Below, in pieces: positions 16,785 through 24,674 of a stretch of DNA of 64,000 nt (its first letter is position 1; each line of letters opens with the position of its first letter). The DNA comes from an uncultured Alistipes sp. (GTDB lineage Bacteria > Bacteroidota > Bacteroidia > Bacteroidales > Rikenellaceae), in assembly GCA_900768045.1 (NCBI GenBank), contig CAAGBL010000023.1, positions 1 through 64,000 of the forward strand. The letters run 5' to 3'. Position numbers and translations under genes: made by a program. Under the pieces are notes generated by a model that was not told where the DNA came from, did not search any database, and saw nothing but the letters and a program-made list of their open reading frames with translations.

Positions 16785-16913
16785 TTTGTTGTGATAAGGG
16801 GCCATTCTCGGCCCATCGCTAAAAGCTGAGCACCCGAGGCTGTACGTTTGAGTACTATCCTCGGGTGCTCACTTTTGCGATAGACCAAGCCTAACCCCTT
16901 CTGACAACAAATT
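16783..16913 (+). repeat. palindromic terminator element, copy D
   Basis: A 131-bp nested palindrome with outer arms AATTTGTTG (16783-16791) and CAACAAATT (16905-16913), and a TGAT/CTGA internal loop. The central stem TGAGCACCCGAGG/CCTCGGGTGCTCA is perfect, around CTGTACGTTTGAGTACTAT. CTTTTG follows the stem and CTAAAAG precedes it. Its flanking stem shares AGACCAAGCCTAACCCCTTC with copy A. The left arm overlaps the stop of the dehydrogenase gene. Confidence 0.85.
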
Positions 16914-17312
16914 TATCTCGCTAATTGAGGTAAAATTCTGGGGATAATAGGGTAAATAGGGTAAATAGGGAAGATAGGAAAGATAGGAAAGATGGGGAAG
17001 ATAGGGAAGATAGGGAAGATAGGGCGGGGGTATCATAGCCTCATCGACCCCATCGGCCCCATCGGCCCCATCGAGCGAAGCGTTACCCATCTCTCCCATC
17101 AAGCTTTAGCGCCCCTATCGACCCTACCAACTCTATTAATCTTTCGTCGATAGCGCCTCCCTAAATTCCCTAAATTCCTTAAATTCTCTAAACTCACTAT
17201 TTCTGCGCTCCTCCCATTCCTTCCATTCGTTCCATTGCTACTAATTCCTCTCTCATAAACACCCCCTATTTCTTTTATCTATACCTATATAAAAAATAAA
17301 GATGACGTTTAT
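16914..17312. repeat. low-complexity region: AGATAGGG repeats and CCCTAAATT repeats
   Basis: After the element tag GCTAATTGAGGTA (16920-16932) comes a purine-rich tandem of ATAGGGTAA/GATAGGGAA units (16943-17026). Next is a CCCCATCGG/CCCCATCGA 9-mer repeat (17047-17075). Then a pyrimidine arm with CCCTAAATT units (17157-17200) runs into CATTCCTTCCATTCGTTCC-type repeats (17215-17240). No gene is supported. The order purine arm, spacer, pyrimidine arm matches the stretch after copy B. Confidence 0.75.
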
Positions 17313-17344
17313 TTTGAATTTCTGAATAGTTTTTGTTACTTTTG
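17313..17344 (+). promoter_or_regulatory. promoter of the suf operon
   Basis: TTTG (17313-17316), 20 bp, TACTTTTG (17337-17344). A consensus Bacteroidota promoter 22 bp before the sufB ATG. Confidence 0.8.
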
Positions 17345-17365
17345 CAAGTTATTACTGATAATGAT

Positions 17366-18811
17366 ATGTCAAACGAAACAAAAAATATATTAGAAGAGCT
17401 CGAAACGAGCGATTATAAATATGGCTTTGTCTCAGATATCGAGACCGAGACTATTGGCCGAGGCCTCTCCGAAGATGTCGTTCGCCTGATTTCGGAGAAG
17501 AAGGGCGAGCCAGAGTGGATGCTCGAAAGCCGCCTTAAGGCATACCGTCATTGGCTCACGCTTGAGCACCCTAACTGGGCGCACCTCGACATCCCAGAGA
17601 TCGACTTCCAGGACGTTATCTACTACGCTGCACCTAAGCAGAAGCCAAAGCTTAGCTCAATGGACGAGGTTGATCCCGAGCTAAAGAAGACCTTCGACAA
17701 GCTCGGCATTCCTCTCGAGGAGCAGATGGCCTTGGCGGGCGTTGCTGTCGATGCTGTGTTGGACTCGGTGTCGGTAAAGACAACGTTCCGTGATACGCTT
17801 GCCGAGAAGGGTATTATCTTTTGCTCAATTTCGGAGGCTATCAAGGAGCACCCCGAGCTTATTAAGAAGTATCTCGGCTCGGTAGTGCCATATACCGATA
17901 ACTTCTATGCGGCACTCAACGCTGCGGTATTCTCTGACGGTTCGTTTTGCTATATCCCTAAGGGCGTGCGTTGCCCTATGGAGCTTTCGACCTACTTCCG
18001 CATCAATGCCGAGGGTACTGGTCAGTTCGAGCGTACGCTTATCGTTGCCGATGAGGGCTCGTACGTAAGCTACCTTGAGGGTTGTACAGCACCACGCCGT
18101 GATGAGAATCAGCTCCACGCTGCCGTTGTCGAGATTGTCGTTGAGAAGGATGCCGATGTTAAGTACTCTACAGTGCAGAACTGGTATCCTGGCGACAAGG
18201 AGGGTAAGGGCGGTATCTATAACTTTGTTACTAAGCGAGGCATCTGCCGTGAGGGCGCTCATCTATCGTGGACTCAGGTCGAGACAGGCTCGGCTATCAC
18301 GTGGAAGTACCCAAGCTGTGTGCTTCAGGGCGACAACTCGTCAGGCGAGTTCTACTCTGTGGCTATGACAAACAACTTCCAGCAGGCAGATACCGGTACT
18401 AAGATGATTCACATTGGTCGCAACACCCGCTCACGTATCGTGTCGAAGGGTATCTCGGCTGGTCGCTCACAGAATGCCTATCGTGGCTTGGTGCGTGTGG
18501 CTAAGGGCGCAGACAATGCCCGCAACTACTCGCAGTGCGACTCGTTGCTCATCGGCGATAAGTGTGGTGCACACACCTTCCCCGTTGTTGATTGCTACAA
18601 TCCATCTGCTGTGCTCGAGCATGAGGCAACAACCTCAAAAATCTCGGAGGAGCAGCTCTTCTACTGCAATCAGCGAGGCCTCTCTACTGAAGATGCAGTG
18701 GGCTTGATTGTAAATGGCTATGCACGTGAGGTGTTGCAGCAGTTGCCTATGGAGTTTGCTGTTGAGGCGCAAAAGCTACTCGCTATTAGCCTTGAGGGCT
18801 CGGTGGGTTAG
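17366..18811 (+). CDS. sufB: Fe-S cluster assembly protein SufB
   Basis: SufB is the scaffold subunit of the SufBCD complex on which Fe-S clusters are built. From the ATG at 17366 it is 481 aa, the usual length. Recognisable blocks are NAAVFSDGSFCYIPKGVRCP, LEGCTAPRRDENQLHAAVVE, EGAHLSWTQVETGSAITWKY and the C-terminal EEQLFYCNQRGLSTEDAVGL. The frame extends 11 codons upstream from a TTG, but this runs into the promoter, so the ATG is preferred. It is first in a sufB-C-D-S operon. Confidence 0.97.
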   Translation: MSNETKNILEELETSDYKYGFVSDIETETIGRGLSEDVVRLISEKKGEPEWMLESRLKAYRHWLTLEHPNWAHLDIPEIDFQDVIYYAAPKQKPKLSSMDEVDPELKKTFDKLGIPLEEQMALAGVAVDAVLDSVSVKTTFRDTLAEKGIIFCSISEAIKEHPELIKKYLGSVVPYTDNFYAALNAAVFSDGSFCYIPKGVRCPMELSTYFRINAEGTGQFERTLIVADEGSYVSYLEGCTAPRRDENQLHAAVVEIVVEKDADVKYSTVQNWYPGDKEGKGGIYNFVTKRGICREGAHLSWTQVETGSAITWKYPSCVLQGDNSSGEFYSVAMTNNFQQADTGTKMIHIGRNTRSRIVSKGISAGRSQNAYRGLVRVAKGADNARNYSQCDSLLIGDKCGAHTFPVVDCYNPSAVLEHEATTSKISEEQLFYCNQRGLSTEDAVGLIVNGYAREVLQQLPMEFAVEAQKLLAISLEGSVG

Positions 18812-18853
18812 TCCGCACAAAAAAGTTGATTAAAAACGAAAAAGAGAATATAT

Positions 18854-19609
18854 ATGCTTAAAGTAGAAAATCTACACGCCCGTGTTGGCGATAAGGAGAT
18901 ATTGAAGGGTATCAACCTCGAGGTTAAAGCTGGCGAGGTGCATGCTATCATGGGCCCTAATGGTTCGGGTAAGTCGACCTTTGCTTCGGTGTTGGCAGGT
19001 AACGAGAAGTTCACTGTTACCGAGGGTAAGGTTGAGTTCGAGGGCGAGAACTTGCTTGATTTGCCTATTGAGGAGCGTGCTAAGAAGGGTATCTTCCTTG
19101 GCTTCCAGTATCCCGTTGAGATACCTGGTGTCTCTATGGCTAATTTCATGAAGATTGCCGTTAACGAGCAGCGTAAGTATCGTGGCCTTGAGCCATTGAC
19201 TGCTGCCGAGTACCTCAAGCTTATGCGTGAGAAGAGCGCTATTGTTGAGCTCGACTCGAAGCTTACCTCACGTGCCGTGAACGAGGGCTTCTCGGGTGGC
19301 GAGAAGAAGAAGAACGAGATCTTCCAGATGGCTATGCTTCAGCCTAAGCTCGCTTTGTTGGACGAGACTGATTCAGGTCTTGATATCGACGCCTTGCGTA
19401 TTGTGGCTACGGGTGTTACTCGCCTTAAGACGCCAGAGAATGCAACGGTAGTTATCACTCACTACCAGCGCCTATTGGACTACATTGTACCCGACTATGT
19501 TCACGTATTGTATAAGGGCCGTATCATCTATACTGGCGATAAGTCGTTGGCTCTCAAGCTCGAGAAGGAGGGTTACGACTGGCTTATTAACGACTACAAG
19601 GAGGAGTAA
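18854..19609 (+). CDS. sufC: Fe-S assembly ATPase SufC
   Basis: 251 aa ABC-type ATPase powering the SufBCD scaffold. Walker A is GPNGSGKST (near residue 33), the Q-loop is FLGFQYPVEIPGV, the signature is FSGGEKKKNEI and Walker B is LALLDETDSGLD, followed by the H-loop VVITHYQRLL. FSGGEKKKNEI is typical of SufC. It lies 42 bp after sufB and 2 bp before sufD. Confidence 0.97.
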   Translation: MLKVENLHARVGDKEILKGINLEVKAGEVHAIMGPNGSGKSTFASVLAGNEKFTVTEGKVEFEGENLLDLPIEERAKKGIFLGFQYPVEIPGVSMANFMKIAVNEQRKYRGLEPLTAAEYLKLMREKSAIVELDSKLTSRAVNEGFSGGEKKKNEIFQMAMLQPKLALLDETDSGLDIDALRIVATGVTRLKTPENATVVITHYQRLLDYIVPDYVHVLYKGRIIYTGDKSLALKLEKEGYDWLINDYKEE

Positions 19610-19611
19610 CG

Positions 19612-20406
19612 ATGGGTTGTTTGAAAAATAGCGGTAATATAGTTGCTACATCTGGCCGTATAGGCTCAGGTCGCTGGTCGGTCGATGCGTTGCCTACGCT
19701 CGACCTCGTGATCGAGGCTGGTGCTAAGTGCGAGCTCGTGGTTGTAGATGTAGCCAATACTACCGAGATAAATATTGATGTGGAGCGAGGTGCTGAGCTT
19801 AATGTTGTGCATGCTGTTGCCTCTGCCTCGGTGGCCGATATAGCTGTTGCTTTGGCCGAGGGCGCTACATGTCGCATGACCGAGGTCGTCGTATCATCGT
19901 CCGATGTGCGTGTTGTGGCGAGCCTTATGGAGCCTAACGCTCGCTTCGAGCTTGATGGTGCCTTTGTGCTTACCGACGATGAGAAGGGTAGTGTTACGGT
20001 AGATGTAAACCACATGTCGGCAGACTGCTCGTCACGAACATCATATAAGGGTGTTGCTTCGGGCAAGGCGCATGGCAGCTTCTCGGGTTTGGTGTATGTT
20101 GCCCCCGACGCACAGCGCACCGACTCTCAGCAGTCGAGCCGCAATATCACCATTGGCGAGGCACATATCGAGACACTGCCACAGTTGGAGATCTACGCCG
20201 ACGATGTTAAGTGTAGCCATGGTGCTACCGTAGGTCAAATGGACTCTGATGCCATTCTCTATATGCGTCAGCGTGGCTTGTCCTTGGCTGATGCCAAGCG
20301 TTTGCAGATTGAGGGCTTTGTTGCCGATGTTGTTATGCACTCGGCTATGGAGGGCTGCAACGAGGAGCTTATGAAGATGCTTGAAACAAAACTTGAGCGA
20401 TTGTAA
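19612..20406 (+). CDS. sufD: SufD-like Fe-S assembly protein, short form
   Basis: At 264 aa this is much shorter than ordinary SufD (about 420-450 aa). The C-terminal SufBD beta-helix signature is present: HGATVGQMDSDAILYMRQRG followed by LSLADAKRLQIEGFVADVV. The N-terminal helical domain of SufD is missing; the protein starts MGCLKNSGNIVATSGRIGSG directly at the edge of the beta-helix. The ATG is 2 bp after the sufC stop, so no upstream coding region was lost to a frameshift. I infer a compact SufD still able to bind SufB and SufC. Confidence 0.85.
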   Translation: MGCLKNSGNIVATSGRIGSGRWSVDALPTLDLVIEAGAKCELVVVDVANTTEINIDVERGAELNVVHAVASASVADIAVALAEGATCRMTEVVVSSSDVRVVASLMEPNARFELDGAFVLTDDEKGSVTVDVNHMSADCSSRTSYKGVASGKAHGSFSGLVYVAPDAQRTDSQQSSRNITIGEAHIETLPQLEIYADDVKCSHGATVGQMDSDAILYMRQRGLSLADAKRLQIEGFVADVVMHSAMEGCNEELMKMLETKLERL

Positions 20407-20408
20407 GA

Positions 20409-21626
20409 ATGTTCGATATTGAAAAAATACGTGCCGATTTCCCGATTTTGGAGCGTGAGGTAAATCGCCGCAAGCTCGTATATTTCGACTCGGGAGCTAC
20501 GGCGCAAAAGCCTTTGTCGGTAATTAACCTTACCGACAAGCTCTACAGCGAGTGCAACGCAAATATCCACCGTGGCGTGCATCACCTATCTGGTCAGATG
20601 ACCGATATGTATGAGGCTGCACGTGAGCGTGTTCGTGGGTTTATCGGTGCCGAGCATCGTGAGGAGGTTGTTTTCACTGCGGGCGCTACGGCATCTATCA
20701 ACCTTGTTGCCTATGCCTGGAGCGAGAGGTTCTTGCATGAGGGCGACAACGTCGTTGTTAGCGAGATGGAGCACCACTCCAATATAGTTCCTTGGCAGTT
20801 GGCGTGCCAGCGCAAGGGTGCTAAGTTGCGTGTGTTACCATTCGACGATGAGGGTTATTTGTGTGTTGATATGCTCGATGACCTTGTGGACGAGCGCACA
20901 CGACTTGTTGCCGTTACTGAGGCATCGAATACTCTTGGTACATGCCCAAACCTCGAACCAATCGTTGCTAAGGCACATAGTGTAGGCGCTCACGTTATGG
21001 TTGATGGCTGTCAGGGTATTGTGCATGGTGGCGGTAGGGTTGCCGAGCGTGGCTACGACTTCTACGCCTTCTCGGGACATAAGCTATATGGCCCTACGGG
21101 AATTGGCGTGTTGTATGGTCGTCGTGAGCTACTCGAGGCTATGCCTCCATTTATGGGTGGCGGCGACATGGTAGATAAGGTTACCTTCGCTAAGACTACC
21201 TACGCCCCATTGCCACTAAAGTTTGAGGCGGGTACGTCGAACTTTATCGGTGCTGTGGGCTTAGCTGAGGCTATCGACTATGTTGAGAATATAGGTGTTG
21301 AGAATATCGAGAAGCACGAGCAGAAGTTGCTTGATGCTATGACCGAGCGCCTATCACGTATCGAGGGCTTGCGCATCTATGGCACAACAGAAAATAAGTG
21401 CCCTATAGTGTCGTTTACCATTGAGGGCACTCACCCCTACGATGTGGGTATGATTCTCGATAAGCTCGGCGTGGCAATACGCACGGGACACCATTGCGCT
21501 GAGCCTGTGATGACTCACTACGGCGTTACGGGCATGTGTCGAGCATCTATCGGTATGTATAACACTTTAGAGGAGGTTGAGGTGTTGGCTAAGGGCATTG
21601 AACGTGCCGTGTCGATGCTTCGATAA
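20409..21626 (+). CDS. sufS: cysteine desulfurase SufS
   Basis: A PLP enzyme converting cysteine to alanine and delivering sulfur to SufBCD. 405 aa group II desulfurase. The PLP Lys lies in DFYAFSGHKLYGPTGIGVLY, and the catalytic Cys in RTGHHCAEPVMTHYGV. Substrate-binding features include HRGVHHLSGQMTDMYEAAR. It starts 2 bp after sufD, closing the operon. No SufE or SufU partner is found in the window. Confidence 0.96.
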   Translation: MFDIEKIRADFPILEREVNRRKLVYFDSGATAQKPLSVINLTDKLYSECNANIHRGVHHLSGQMTDMYEAARERVRGFIGAEHREEVVFTAGATASINLVAYAWSERFLHEGDNVVVSEMEHHSNIVPWQLACQRKGAKLRVLPFDDEGYLCVDMLDDLVDERTRLVAVTEASNTLGTCPNLEPIVAKAHSVGAHVMVDGCQGIVHGGGRVAERGYDFYAFSGHKLYGPTGIGVLYGRRELLEAMPPFMGGGDMVDKVTFAKTTYAPLPLKFEAGTSNFIGAVGLAEAIDYVENIGVENIEKHEQKLLDAMTERLSRIEGLRIYGTTENKCPIVSFTIEGTHPYDVGMILDKLGVAIRTGHHCAEPVMTHYGVTGMCRASIGMYNTLEEVEVLAKGIERAVSMLR

Positions 21627-21653
21627 GTAAGTAACTACTAACTATTTGTAGAT

Positions 21654-22334
21654 ATGTTTATCGTATTAGAGGGTTTAGATGGTGCTGGCAAGTCGACGCA
21701 GATTGCCAAGCTTAAGGCTATGTTCTTGGAGCGTGGCATAGAGTCTGAGTATTTGCACTTTCCACGTTTCGATGCCCCTGTCTATGGCGACCTTATTGCT
21801 CGCTTCTTGCGTGGCGACCTCGGCTCAGTCGAGCAGGTAAATCCCTATCTCGTTGCACTACTATATGCTGGCGATAGAGCCGACTGTGCGGCTACCATTC
21901 GTCGCTGGTTAGACTCTGGTAAGGTGGTTATTGTCGATAGATATGTCTACTCAAATATCGGCTACCAGTGTGCAAAGATTGCTGATGGTGCCGAGCGTCA
22001 GAGGCTCCGTGAGTGGATATTGCATACTGAGTTCGAGGAGTTTAAGATTCCATGCCCCGACCTTTCTCTATTCTTAGACGTCCCATTCTCGTTTACCGAG
22101 CGCAAGCTCTCGGAGCAACGTGAGGGCGATGATCGTAGCTACTTGCAGGGTGGCAAGGATATACACGAGGCGTCGCTCGACCTACAGCGTCGTGTGCGTG
22201 AGGTATATCTTGAGTCGGCAGACGTGAGTGGCGACCTTAAGGTTGTTAACTGCTCGGCAGATGATGGCTCTATGGCAACGCCTGAGCAGATTTTTGAGCG
22301 TATCATGGAGCACCTAAGTCCTATTCTAAAGTAG
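21654..22334 (+). CDS. tmk: thymidylate kinase
   Basis: Phosphorylates dTMP to dTDP. 226 aa with P-loop VLEGLDGAGKSTQIAKL, the DR(Y/x) motif in VIVDRYVYSNIGYQ and the sugar-binding LHFPRFDAPVYGDLI. The LID region carries EQREGDDRSYLQGG. It follows sufS by 27 bp and may be co-transcribed with the suf genes, though no functional link is known. Confidence 0.95.
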   Translation: MFIVLEGLDGAGKSTQIAKLKAMFLERGIESEYLHFPRFDAPVYGDLIARFLRGDLGSVEQVNPYLVALLYAGDRADCAATIRRWLDSGKVVIVDRYVYSNIGYQCAKIADGAERQRLREWILHTEFEEFKIPCPDLSLFLDVPFSFTERKLSEQREGDDRSYLQGGKDIHEASLDLQRRVREVYLESADVSGDLKVVNCSADDGSMATPEQIFERIMEHLSPILK

Positions 22335-22342
22335 GCGAAGTA

Positions 22343-23395
22343 GTGAATAAGGAGCGCATCATAGATATTTGTCGCTGGGTACTTGGAGGAGTATTTAGCT
22401 TCTCGGGTATCGTTAAGTGCGTCGATCCTGTCGGCACGGCGGTATTTGTCGAGAAGTATTTGGCTACATTCTCACTCGATGTTTTGCTGCCCTTAGCTCT
22501 CCCCATAGCCATTGTGCTTTCGGTGGTGGAGTTCAGCCTTGGTCAGCTTCTTCTTAATAACAAGCCACACCGCATCACGGCTATTGCTACAATAGTTATA
22601 ATGTCACTATTTACTCTCGTGACACTTCTTAATGCAACCGTTTTGCCTATTGGCGACTGTGGCTGCTTTGGCGATGCTATTCGCCTAACGCCCGTGCAGA
22701 CTCTCCTTAAAAACATCGTGCTAATGCCATTGTCGGTGCTTATGATTGTGGGTGCTCGCCGAGGAGGCATAAATTATATCGCTCTATTTGTTCCTGTTCT
22801 TATCTCGCTCGGCGTAAGTCTCTACTCGTTGCGCTATCAGCCAATTATCGACTTTATGCCCTACGACAAGTCGACTAACTTGCGTGAAGAGGTGTCGGAA
22901 CAACGTGCTCAGCTCGAGAAATCAACTGCTAATATCTTAATATTCAAAGATAAGAGGAGTGGAGATAGCGTAGAGTTTGATGCATCAAATATTGAGTGCT
23001 GGTCTGATCCTAATCTTGAATATGTCGATTCTCGCAGAGTAACGACCAATGATAAATATCTCCCCCTTGCCGAGCTTGTGGTTGCTGATGCTGCGGGCCA
23101 GGACATAACTCTTGAGCTTCTCGAGCGTTCGGAACGTGTGGCGTGGGTAACTATCTATGATGATGCGGCTTTCGAGCGCCATCTTAATATCATCAAGACG
23201 TTTGTTGAGTCGCATAGCTACGATAGCTATATTGTTGTCACGTCGCTTGATGCTGAGCGTGTGTCTGAGGCTCTTGGTGTTGAGTGCTATCAGGCAGATG
23301 CCATGACCTTGCGTACTATGAACCGCTCTAAGGTTGGTGTTATTATCCTCGACAATGGCGTTATCGCCCAAAAGACTGATATTCGGGATATATAG
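22343..23395 (+). CDS. DoxX/MauE-like membrane protein
   Basis: 350 aa, starting at GTG (22343) 8 bp after tmk. The first 150 residues hold about four membrane helices with the DoxX/MauE pattern: RWVLGGVFSFSGIVKCVDP, then PIGDCGCFGDAIRLTP. The conserved Cys pair in GDCGCFGD is typical of MauE-like proteins involved in redox or disulfide metabolism. The remaining 190 residues are soluble (INYIALF... then LVVADAAGQDITLELLERSE) with a possible thioredoxin-like fold but without a CxxC. Function unknown; a membrane redox role is inference. Confidence 0.75.
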   Translation: MNKERIIDICRWVLGGVFSFSGIVKCVDPVGTAVFVEKYLATFSLDVLLPLALPIAIVLSVVEFSLGQLLLNNKPHRITAIATIVIMSLFTLVTLLNATVLPIGDCGCFGDAIRLTPVQTLLKNIVLMPLSVLMIVGARRGGINYIALFVPVLISLGVSLYSLRYQPIIDFMPYDKSTNLREEVSEQRAQLEKSTANILIFKDKRSGDSVEFDASNIECWSDPNLEYVDSRRVTTNDKYLPLAELVVADAAGQDITLELLERSERVAWVTIYDDAAFERHLNIIKTFVESHSYDSYIVVTSLDAERVSEALGVECYQADAMTLRTMNRSKVGVIILDNGVIAQKTDIRDI

Positions 23396-23427
23396 GACCG
23401 ACGAGCTTTCGGCCTTAGACCTATATC

Positions 23428-24669
23428 TTACCCTGTTATATACCTATACTCGGCTACTGCTATGTGGTAGTCGTAGTGGGCTGTCAGCATGTTGCGATAG
23501 GTCTGCAACCAGCTTATCTGTGCTTGCAGAACATCTAATATCGTAGTCTGCCCCTCGTTATAAGCGTAGGTGCTTATCTCGAGATTCTCCTCGGCAATAG
23601 TGAGGCTTTGACGAGCTGCCATAACACGCTGGTATGTACGTTCGATATTTGTCCAGCTATCTTGCTCTGCAAGGCGCAGGTTATCAGCTACATTGTCGAT
23701 TTCAAGCTCGGTGCTAAGTTGTGCGCTCTTTGCGGCATTAACAGCCTGACGGCGCTCGCCAAAATGAAATATTGGTGTTGAGAAGTTAAATAGAGCACCT
23801 CCACTAAGCTCTAACTTGCTTTGTGAGGTGTGGGGTAGCTCGGGTTGCAATGCCCCATAAATGCTGATGTCTATCTGTGGTAGGAATGGTGCACGTGCCA
23901 ATTTTACGTCGGCATGCGCTTGCTCGGCACTAATCTCCGCCATGCGAAACTCGGGGTGCGACCATACGAGCGTGTCGGCATCTATGCGCTTGGGTAAGGG
24001 CGTCGAGTTAAGTATCGACTCGCTAAGTGCGATACGTTGTGTCATCTCGCCATTGTACAACGTGTTGAAGTTGTGCAGCGCAATCTCGTAGGACTCCACA
24101 GCCGATGATAGTTGATACTCTGCATCGCTTAGTCGTGACTCTATTTGCAGAAGGTCGCCCTTTGCTGAGTAGCCCTCCTTGTAACGATATGTGATAACCT
24201 TATATAGCGATTCGATGATTGCTACATACTCCTCAATCGATTTGCGATACTCTTCGGCGTGCGACAATCGCCAGTAGGCGCTCTCGGCACTAAGCGTGAC
24301 CTCTCTAAGTGTCATTCTCTGCTGCAAGATGCTAATCTCATGCTCGAGCTTGGTGCGGTTGGCTGTTGCCGATATTTTGCCACCACGATATATATCTTGC
24401 CTTATCTCGGCATTTGTCGACCAGCCCCATCTACGTCCCTCTATGTGGTGTGCAAAATCCAACGTGGCTTGTCGCCCCATGCTGAGTGCGGGAAGATAAT
24501 CCTTCTTTGCTCGTCGCCATTCTGCCTCTCTGCGTTCAATGTTTAGTTCGGCTTGTTGTAGCGGAATGTTATAGTCGATGACCATGCTTAGGTACTCTGC
24601 AAGCGAAAGCTGAGCTGTGGCAATGGTGTGAATGAGCGAAGCGAGTATTATAAGAGTAATTTTACGCAT
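23428..24669 (-). CDS. TolC-family outer membrane efflux protein
   Basis: 413 aa with signal peptide MRKITLIILASLIHTIATAQ. The rest is long alpha-helical with the OEP repeat pattern (SLAEYLSMVIDYNIPLQQAE; QSKLELSGGALFNFSTPIFH; ILDVLQAQISWLQTYRNML). It forms the outer-membrane channel of a tripartite pump. It lies 5 bp after the RND pump gene on the minus strand, the third gene of an adaptor-pump-channel operon. Confidence 0.93.
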   Translation of the reverse strand: MRKITLIILASLIHTIATAQLSLAEYLSMVIDYNIPLQQAELNIERREAEWRRAKKDYLPALSMGRQATLDFAHHIEGRRWGWSTNAEIRQDIYRGGKISATANRTKLEHEISILQQRMTLREVTLSAESAYWRLSHAEEYRKSIEEYVAIIESLYKVITYRYKEGYSAKGDLLQIESRLSDAEYQLSSAVESYEIALHNFNTLYNGEMTQRIALSESILNSTPLPKRIDADTLVWSHPEFRMAEISAEQAHADVKLARAPFLPQIDISIYGALQPELPHTSQSKLELSGGALFNFSTPIFHFGERRQAVNAAKSAQLSTELEIDNVADNLRLAEQDSWTNIERTYQRVMAARQSLTIAEENLEISTYAYNEGQTTILDVLQAQISWLQTYRNMLTAHYDYHIAVAEYRYITG

Positions 24670-24674
24670 ATCTA

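Noticed and set aside
16943..17028. AGATAGGG units read as a CRISPR array
   Set aside because: Units are 8-9 bp with no spacers; this is a microsatellite.
16869..17102. Minus-strand open frame with a Tyr-Leu-Pro repeat
   Set aside because: It is a translation of the AGATAGGG microsatellite and part of copy D; no promoter or start context, and the composition is that of the DNA repeat.
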